This document shows, in pieces, positions 33,354-37,972 of a stretch of DNA of 37,972 nucleotides. How positions within the stretch are numbered: the stretch's first letter is position 1; each line of letters begins with the position of its first letter. Origin of the DNA: Candidatus Fermentibacter danicus (GTDB lineage Bacteria > Fermentibacterota > Fermentibacteria > Fermentibacterales > Fermentibacteraceae); contig LKHC01000132.1 in assembly GCA_001618605.1 (NCBI GenBank), positions 1 to 37,972 on the forward strand, written 5' to 3'. The notes under the pieces were generated by a model. The model had not been told where the DNA came from. It searched no databases and saw only the letters and a list, made by a program, of their open reading frames with translations. The translations under genes and the position numbers were made by a program.

Positions 33354-34501
33354 GCAAGTCCTACGATGCGGTAGTGATAGGCGCCGGCAGCGTCGGCACG
33401 CCGACCGCCATGTACCTCGCGTCCGGCGGGCTCAGCGTCCTGTGCCTGGACGGAAACGCATCCGCCGGCCAGGGCAGCAACAAGTGCGCCATAGGCGGCA
33501 TAAGGGCCACGCACAGCGAACCGGCCAAGGTTCGCCTCTGCCTCGACTCCATCTCCATCTTCAGCACCTGGAGGGATTCCGAGGGCGACGACATCGGCTG
33601 GCTCAGGGGCGGATACACCTACGTGGCCTACGACCAGGGCATCGCAGACCTCCTGAAGAAAATTCTGCCGGTGCAGCGGTCGGCCGGTCTGGACATAGAC
33701 TGGGCCGACCCGGATAAGATCGCGAGCATAGTGCCGGGCATCAGGCGCGAAGGCCTTCTCGGCGGAACCTGGTCGCCGGGCGACGGCAGCGCCAGCCCCA
33801 TGGAGTCCGCATGCGCCTTCTGTCGAAAGGCCAGGAGGGCCGGGGCGGAATTCCGATTCGGCGAGGCGGTCACCGGCATGGAGATACGCGGGAACCGCGT
33901 TGCGGCCGTCGTTACAGGTTCCGGGCGCTATCCCTGCGGATGGGTCGTAAACTGTTCGGGCTCCCGTGCCCGCGAGGTCGCCGGGATGGCCGGAGCCGAG
34001 GTCCAGGTGGACCCGGACTGCCACGAGGCCGGCGTGACCGAGGCTGTGGAGAGGTTCTTCACCCCGATGGTCGTGGACATCCGGAGCATACCGGGCTCCG
34101 TCAACTACTACTTCTACCAGCACACGACGGGCCAGGTGGTGTTCTGCATAACCCCCGACCCTCCGATACAGGGGATCTGCACGCGGGAGACCTCGGAGTT
34201 CCTGCCGCTGGTCGCGAAACGCATGGTGGGGCTCCTGCCCAGGCTCGCCAACCTCAAGGTCAGGCGCACCTGGAGGGGCACATACCCCCAGACCCCCGAC
34301 GGCTCGCCCCTCATCGGCAGAGTCGGCCCCGAGAACCACATCGCCGCGCTGGGGATGTGCGGACAGGGCTTCATGCTGGGCCCGGGAACCGGGGCGCTGG
34401 TGTCGAGGTTGATAACGGGGACCATGCGTCCAGGCGATTCGGAGGTGCTCGCCGCCTTCGATCCGGCCAGGAGGTTCGGCGGCGGGGAGGCTCTCAAATA
34501 G
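33350..34501 (+). CDS. FAD-dependent amine/amino-acid dehydrogenase, catalytic subunit (DAO family)
   Basis: This is a 383-residue flavoenzyme of the D-amino-acid oxidase family (PF01266), the usual partner of HcnB/SoxA-type subunits (HcnC, OoxB, SoxB, proline dehydrogenase beta). The FAD site is at the N-terminus (VVIGAGSVGTPTAMYLA). The family segment around residue 40 reads GNASAGQGSNKCAIGGIRATHS, where homologues often carry the covalently or tightly bound flavin region. The C-terminal WRGTYPQTPDGSPLIGRVG is typical of this family. Its ATG overlaps the stop of the multi-cofactor gene (ATGA), so both are translated together. The likely reaction is oxidation of a C-N bond in a secondary amine or amino acid, with electrons passed through the Fe-S chain. 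Proline, sarcosine or an opine are candidates; the gene order does not decide between them. Confidence 0.88.
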   Translation: MSKSYDAVVIGAGSVGTPTAMYLASGGLSVLCLDGNASAGQGSNKCAIGGIRATHSEPAKVRLCLDSISIFSTWRDSEGDDIGWLRGGYTYVAYDQGIADLLKKILPVQRSAGLDIDWADPDKIASIVPGIRREGLLGGTWSPGDGSASPMESACAFCRKARRAGAEFRFGEAVTGMEIRGNRVAAVVTGSGRYPCGWVVNCSGSRAREVAGMAGAEVQVDPDCHEAGVTEAVERFFTPMVVDIRSIPGSVNYYFYQHTTGQVVFCITPDPPIQGICTRETSEFLPLVAKRMVGLLPRLANLKVRRTWRGTYPQTPDGSPLIGRVGPENHIAALGMCGQGFMLGPGTGALVSRLITGTMRPGDSEVLAAFDPARRFGGGEALK

Positions 34502-34520
34502 CTCCGGGGAGGAGGATGCG

Positions 34521-36203
34521 ATGAGGTTTTTAGTCGTCTTCTCAGCCTTCATGGCATTCACGGCATACGCAGAGACGTCGGTCTGCGGAACCGAGGAACT
34601 GCTCCCGATCGGCTTCACCGAAGAGGAACTGCTGAGGCTCGACGAGATCGGCACCTACTACTCGGCTACCCCGCCTCCCGGCGAGGGCGTCAGGAGCCCC
34701 GGCGAGTTCGAGCCGATGACGGGCGTCCTGATCCGCTGGCCCCTGGGGCTTCCCTACGGCGTGATCGTCGACTTCTCCAACCACACCAGGGTGTGGGTGA
34801 TCTGCCAGGCGTCGGAGCAGGCCGGTGTCACGTCCGCGTTCACGGCGCAGGGCGTGAACATGTCGAACGTGGGTTTCGTGACCGCGCCCACCAACTCCAT
34901 CTGGGTGAGGGACTACGGCCCGTGGTTCCTGATGCTCGCCGACGGCACCGCAGGGATCTTCGACTTCGACTACAACAGGCCCAGGCCCGACGACGACGGC
35001 TTCCCGATCGCGCTGGGCAGCGCCTGGGGCATTCCCGTCTACACGTCCGACATCATCCACACCGGCGGCAACTACATGTCCACCGGCCTCGGCGCGGCCA
35101 TGTCCACCGACGTGGTGATCGACGAAAACCCTGCAGGCGAGGACTGGGTGGATTCCCAGATGCTCCTCTACTGCGGCGTGGACGACTACTTCACCCCCGA
35201 GGACCCGCAGGCGTCCTATATCGACCACATAGACTGCTGGAGCAAGCTGCTGGCGCCCGACAGGATACTGATCCTCCAGGTGCCGCCTTCCCACCAGGAC
35301 TATGCGGCGCTCGAATCCATCGCCGACCTGATCGGGGGGATGACGAGCCCGTACGGTTCGCCCTACCAGGTGTTCCGGGTGTATTCCAGCGGCACGGAGG
35401 GCTATGCCAACAGCCTGATCCTGAACGACAGGGTCTATGTGCCGACCTGGAACACCGGCAACGATGCGCCGGCCCTGGCGTCCTACCGGGCCGCCCTTCC
35501 GGGATACGACGTCGTCGGTTTCTACTACAGCGAATGGCTCAACACCGACGCCCTCCACTGCCGCACCATGGGCGTCACGGATCCGCAGATGCTCTGGATC
35601 GACCACACTCCCGCAGGAGCCAACCAGACCGCGAACGTGCCGGTCGTGATCAGCGCCTTCATACGCTGCCACCCCTCGAACGACCTCACGGCGACGAGGC
35701 TCTTCTACAGGTACGGCACCTCCGGTTCCTTCACTCAGGCGACGATGACGCCGTCGGGGAGCGACATCTACCAGGCCTTGATCCCCGGCGCCGCCGCCGG
35801 GACGACAGTGCAATACTACATCGCCGCCTCCGACAATTCCGGGCGTTCCGAAGCCCACCCCAGGTTCGCCCCCGGCACCTGGTTCAACTCGTTCGTGTTC
35901 ACGGGAACGGGCATCGAGGGCGGCCGCGAAACCGTACCGGGAGTTTCGGTCGGGAGCTTCGGCCCCAACCCGTTCTCGTCCGAGGTTTCCCTGGAGATAA
36001 CCCTTGTCGAGTCCTCGCATCTGACGGTGGAGGTCAGGGATCTGGCCGGGCGCCTGGTCGACACCGTCTTCGACGGCGAGACCGGGCCCGCCGCTCGGAG
36101 CGTAACCTGGACCCCGGGCGCCGGGGTACCGGACGGCCTCTACATCCTGAGGATCGAGACCCCCGCCGGCTCGACCTCCAGGCTGGCCACGCTGCTCAGG
36201 TAG
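34521..36203 (+). CDS. Secreted peptidylarginine deiminase, Porphyromonas (PPAD) type
   Basis: This 560-residue exported enzyme of the agmatine deiminase/PPAD family (PF04371) has a signal peptide (MRFLVVFSAFMAFTAYA). Catalytic residues can be picked out: Asp131 (WVRDYGPW), His236 and Asp238 (DHIDCW), Asn297 (GYANSLIL) and Cys347 (ALHCRTMGV). These match the published PPAD residues Asp130, His236, Asp238, Asn297 and Cys351 almost number for number. Arg153 and Arg155 (NRPRPDDD) match PPAD Arg152/Arg154, which hold the carboxylate of C-terminal arginine. After the catalytic domain come a fibronectin/Ig-like domain (about 375-455) and a FlgD-like C-terminal domain (PNPFSSEVSLEI to ATLLR) as in the C25 proteases. 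Intracellular agmatine deiminases lack signal and C-terminal domains, so polyamine metabolism is unlikely. ATG 34515 is an alternative start two codons upstream. Confidence 0.9.
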   Translation: MRFLVVFSAFMAFTAYAETSVCGTEELLPIGFTEEELLRLDEIGTYYSATPPPGEGVRSPGEFEPMTGVLIRWPLGLPYGVIVDFSNHTRVWVICQASEQAGVTSAFTAQGVNMSNVGFVTAPTNSIWVRDYGPWFLMLADGTAGIFDFDYNRPRPDDDGFPIALGSAWGIPVYTSDIIHTGGNYMSTGLGAAMSTDVVIDENPAGEDWVDSQMLLYCGVDDYFTPEDPQASYIDHIDCWSKLLAPDRILILQVPPSHQDYAALESIADLIGGMTSPYGSPYQVFRVYSSGTEGYANSLILNDRVYVPTWNTGNDAPALASYRAALPGYDVVGFYYSEWLNTDALHCRTMGVTDPQMLWIDHTPAGANQTANVPVVISAFIRCHPSNDLTATRLFYRYGTSGSFTQATMTPSGSDIYQALIPGAAAGTTVQYYIAASDNSGRSEAHPRFAPGTWFNSFVFTGTGIEGGRETVPGVSVGSFGPNPFSSEVSLEITLVESSHLTVEVRDLAGRLVDTVFDGETGPAARSVTWTPGAGVPDGLYILRIETPAGSTSRLATLLR

Positions 36204-36274
36204 CAGCCGCGGGAACGCAGGGATTCCGTTCAGGGCGCGGGCGGCTTCGCCCGGCGCCGGGCCGGAGGCTTCAC

Positions 36275-36847
36275 ATGCGGACGATGCTTATCCTGTTCCT
36301 TGCATCGGCGGCGGTCTGGGGCGGCGAAGGGGACTGGACCGTTTCGCCCCGTGTATGCATCGACGGGATCGATACCTATACCGGCGCGGAGGATATGAAG
36401 TTCTTCAGCGCCGTCTACATCGCGGCCTCGGTATCCAGAGCCCTGTCGCCCCTGTTCGGCGTCGAGTTCTCGGCGGCCTGCGCCACCCACGAGGCGGCCG
36501 AAGGCGACGGGGAGGACTCCATGGGTTCCGTGAAGTTCCTGCCGGTCACGCTCTCGCTCCAGTGCAGGCCCCTCCCGAGAGGCCGATTCGACGTCTATAT
36601 CGGCGCAGGCGGCGGAGCGGTCCTGTTCCGGGAGACGAGCGGCAGCCTGGACTCCCTCGATCTCCCGGCGTGCGTCACGCCCACGGCGCAGCTCGGAGTC
36701 GACTGGAACCTCACGCCGAACCTCGTTCTGGGGCTGGGAGCCAGATGGCTCTGGCTCAACACCGGCCTCGAGGATGATGGCTTCAGGCTGATGGACCTCT
36801 CCATGGACGTGATGGAGCTGTCCCTGGGGGTAGGCGCCAGGCTCTGA
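36275..36847 (+). CDS. OmpW-like small outer-membrane beta-barrel
   Basis: This 190-residue protein has a signal peptide (MRTMLILFLASAAVWG) and eight or so alternating beta strands. Features matching OmpW-type barrels are LPVTLSLQCRPLPRGRFDVYIGAGGGAVLF and the later TAQLGVDWNLTPNLVLGLGARWLWLN. The protein ends on a strand, ELSLGVGARL. OmpW proteins are small hydrophobic-substrate channels of the outer membrane. GGAGG precedes ATG 36275 by six bases. It follows the deiminase gene by 71 bp in the same direction and may be read through from it. Its cargo is unknown. Confidence 0.8.
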   Translation: MRTMLILFLASAAVWGGEGDWTVSPRVCIDGIDTYTGAEDMKFFSAVYIAASVSRALSPLFGVEFSAACATHEAAEGDGEDSMGSVKFLPVTLSLQCRPLPRGRFDVYIGAGGGAVLFRETSGSLDSLDLPACVTPTAQLGVDWNLTPNLVLGLGARWLWLNTGLEDDGFRLMDLSMDVMELSLGVGARL

Positions 36848-37164
36848 CGAATACCCCGGGAATACAGCCGTCGACGATGTCCGGAAAGAACCTCCTGATC
36901 TCGACGGGCGCATTGAATCCCTGGGTGCAGTCCTCCAATCGGACACCCGGGCAGGGATCAAGTCTCTCTTCGACTGACGTGACGGAAGCCTGCGGGCTCG
37001 ATGCGGCATGCCCGTCGCAAGCGGGCCCTTGATGATCGTCGGGGTTCCGCCCGCATCCGCGCCTCGACCACCGGAGCGGAGACGGCAGAACCCGCGCGGG
37101 ACGGGGCGTATTCCGGCATTTCGCCGGGCCGCAGGTTACTGAACGACGATAACGGCAGCGGTAG
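36848..37164. other. Convergent intergenic region without a recognised gene
   Basis: These 317 bases lie between convergent genes. No reading frame here shows protein-like features. Short inverted repeats are present, such as GCCCG (37010-37014) with CGGGC (37022-37026) and the palindrome CCCGCGCGGG near 37093, but none has a T-run or stands out as a terminator. Confidence 0.5.
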
Positions 37165-37584
37165 CTACTCCCAATCCTCCTCGAGGGGGGCGCGGCGGGA
37201 GGCCTTCACCGCCCCACGCCTCTTCTTCCTCCTCGATCTGACGGCCTTCGCGGAGGCAGGCAGGCCGATGACGACAACCCGTTCGGGCAGAGGCGGTTCC
37301 AGGGCCCTGTCCACGATCTCCTGGAGCTTTCTGAGCGCCAGCGCCCTGTTCATGCCCTGCGTGCGGTGCGTGTCGGCCTCGACGACTATCACCGATTCGC
37401 CGTCGCGGGTCGTGGTCGCGACCGCCGCGAGAAGAGCCTTCTGCCCGTCCGTCAGGAATTGCGACCCGGCATAGCGGTACACGAGCCTCACCGCCGTACT
37501 CACCTTGTTGACGTTCTGCCCTCCCGGCCCGCCGCTTCTTGAAAAGCGGAACATCAGGTCGTCGGGGTGTATCTCGAGCGGCAT
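37165..37584 (-). CDS. arfB: Alternative ribosome-rescue factor ArfB (YaeJ/ICT1 family)
   Basis: This is a 139-residue codon-independent peptidyl-tRNA hydrolase that frees ribosomes stalled at the 3' end of mRNA. The release-factor-type GGQ motif is in SRSGGPGGQNVNKVST near the N-terminus. The C-terminus is basic (VRSRRKKRRGAVKASRR), as needed to enter the empty mRNA channel, though followed by an acidic end (PLEEDWE). Length matches the family. ATG 37584 was chosen because GGGAGG lies at the right distance and the protein then begins like homologues; an in-frame ATG at 37605 would add seven residues. It diverges from the Dabb-domain gene. Confidence 0.93.
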   Translation of the reverse strand: MPLEIHPDDLMFRFSRSGGPGGQNVNKVSTAVRLVYRYAGSQFLTDGQKALLAAVATTTRDGESVIVVEADTHRTQGMNRALALRKLQEIVDRALEPPLPERVVVIGLPASAKAVRSRRKKRRGAVKASRRAPLEEDWE

Positions 37585-37694
37585 GCTGCGGCCTCCCGGC
37601 GGCACTTGCGCCTGTGGACCCGCCCCGGGCCCGCAGGGGTATATTCCGCTTCATGGTCCTTGTCCAGCGGGTGCGACCCGCGGAGCGGAGGAAG

Positions 37695-37972
37695 ATGGTC
37701 AGGCACGTCGTGATGTGGAAGGTCAGGGAGAGCGGGGAGCCCGGCGCCGGGCCGGTAAATGCCCTTCGCGTGAAGAGGGCGCTCGAATCCCTGAACGGGC
37801 GGATTCCGGGTCTGAAGAGGCTCGAGGTCGGCGTGGGCAGGTCCTCCCAGCCGGAGTCGTCCGAGATCGTGCTGTTTTCGGAGTTCGAGTCGATGGAGGC
37901 CCTGGAAGGATACAGGGAGCACCCGGCGCATACGGCTGTCCTGCCCATCGTAAGATCGGTGTGCAGCGAAAG
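37695..37972 (+). CDS. Dabb (stress-responsive alpha/beta barrel) domain protein, cut by window end
   Basis: This is the first about 92 residues of a small protein of the Dabb family (PF07876), recognised by MVRHVVMWKVRESGEPG, the SLNGRIPGLKRLEVGVG segment and the FSEFESMEALEGYREHPAH segment. Such proteins form dimeric ferredoxin-like barrels, and many have no known activity. Typical length is about 95-105 residues, so only the last few residues are missing. GGAGG overlaps the start region (37687-37691), with GGAG at 37682 as an alternative. The frame is open at base 37972. Confidence 0.88.
   Translation, partial: MVRHVVMWKVRESGEPGAGPVNALRVKRALESLNGRIPGLKRLEVGVGRSSQPESSEIVLFSEFESMEALEGYREHPAHTAVLPIVRSVCSE

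Noticed and set aside
31272-34501. Hydrogen cyanide synthase (HcnABC)
   Set aside because: The domain pattern is shared by opine, sarcosine and proline dehydrogenases, and nothing points to glycine or cyanide. Fused extra Fe-S domains differ from HcnABC.
32654-34654. Minus-strand frame of 666 codons
   Set aside because: It overlaps the flavin/Fe-S dehydrogenase genes in antisense and lacks any protein-like pattern.
34521-36203. Cytosolic agmatine deiminase of polyamine metabolism
   Set aside because: The signal peptide, Ig-like and FlgD-like domains and the C-terminal-arginine-binding pair fit a secreted peptidylarginine deiminase. No polyamine genes are nearby.

Overview
The window is about 38 kb of GC-rich bacterial DNA with tight coding, ATGA/GTGA overlaps and many GTG/TTG starts. 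The gene content suggests an anaerobic, diderm, protein-degrading bacterium. Ferredoxin-linked 2-oxoacid oxidation and an orange-protein (ORP)-type operon point to anaerobiosis. TolC, OmpW-like and other beta-barrel proteins indicate an outer membrane. Three secreted enzymes end in a FlgD-like/type IX-secretion-like C-terminal domain. This fits an FCB-type candidate lineage such as Fermentibacterota, but the placement is inference and was not tested. No rRNA, tRNA, CRISPR array or complete insertion sequence was seen.

Layout. 1-2723 (+): the 3' part of clpB and an AI-2E-family transporter. 2806-5805 (-): a TetR regulator, TolC-like protein and RND/HlyD-type adaptor operon with a clear promoter/operator, but no inner-membrane permease beside it. 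5980-8715 (+): a branched-chain 2-oxoacid:ferredoxin oxidoreductase (VorD, VorB and a fused beta-gamma subunit). 8823-16529 (+): an outer-membrane barrel, a 1073-residue PAS/GAF protein ending in a degenerate histidine-kinase core, leuS, and a queuosine-precursor-type transporter. 16809-22560 (+): a sigma54 activator with a cysteine-bearing PAS domain, followed by a palindromic candidate enhancer, a -24/-12 promoter and seven co-directional genes (two NifX-like proteins, a DUF5320-like protein, a ferredoxin:thioredoxin-reductase-like protein, two ferredoxin-containing MinD ATPases and Mrp). These match the ORP system known from Desulfovibrio, with additions. 22591-28327 (-): a tandem segmental duplication, each unit carrying a gingipain-family (C25) cysteine protease; one unit also holds a decayed gene fragment. 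27990-30700 (-): a secreted/membrane hypothetical protein and an EF-G2-like GTPase. 30833-36847 (+): a small zinc-ribbon membrane protein, a two-gene flavin/Fe-S amine or amino-acid dehydrogenase, a secreted Porphyromonas-type peptidylarginine deiminase and an OmpW-like protein. 37165-37972: arfB (-) and a truncated Dabb-domain gene (+).

How it fits together. The C25 proteases and the deiminase share the same kind of C-terminal domain and look like an exported protein-processing set. In Porphyromonas, gingipains expose C-terminal arginines that the deiminase converts to citrulline. The residues that do this, including the arginine pair that binds the substrate carboxylate, are recognisable here. 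Amino acids released outside could feed the flavin/Fe-S dehydrogenase and the Vor complex, both passing electrons to ferredoxin or a quinone; this last step is inference. The ORP-type operon is the clearest regulated unit, with regulator, candidate binding sites, promoter and targets all adjacent. A 32-33 bp intergenic repeat occurs four times, twice as an inverted pair upstream of the sigma54 regulator and once downstream of each protease gene.
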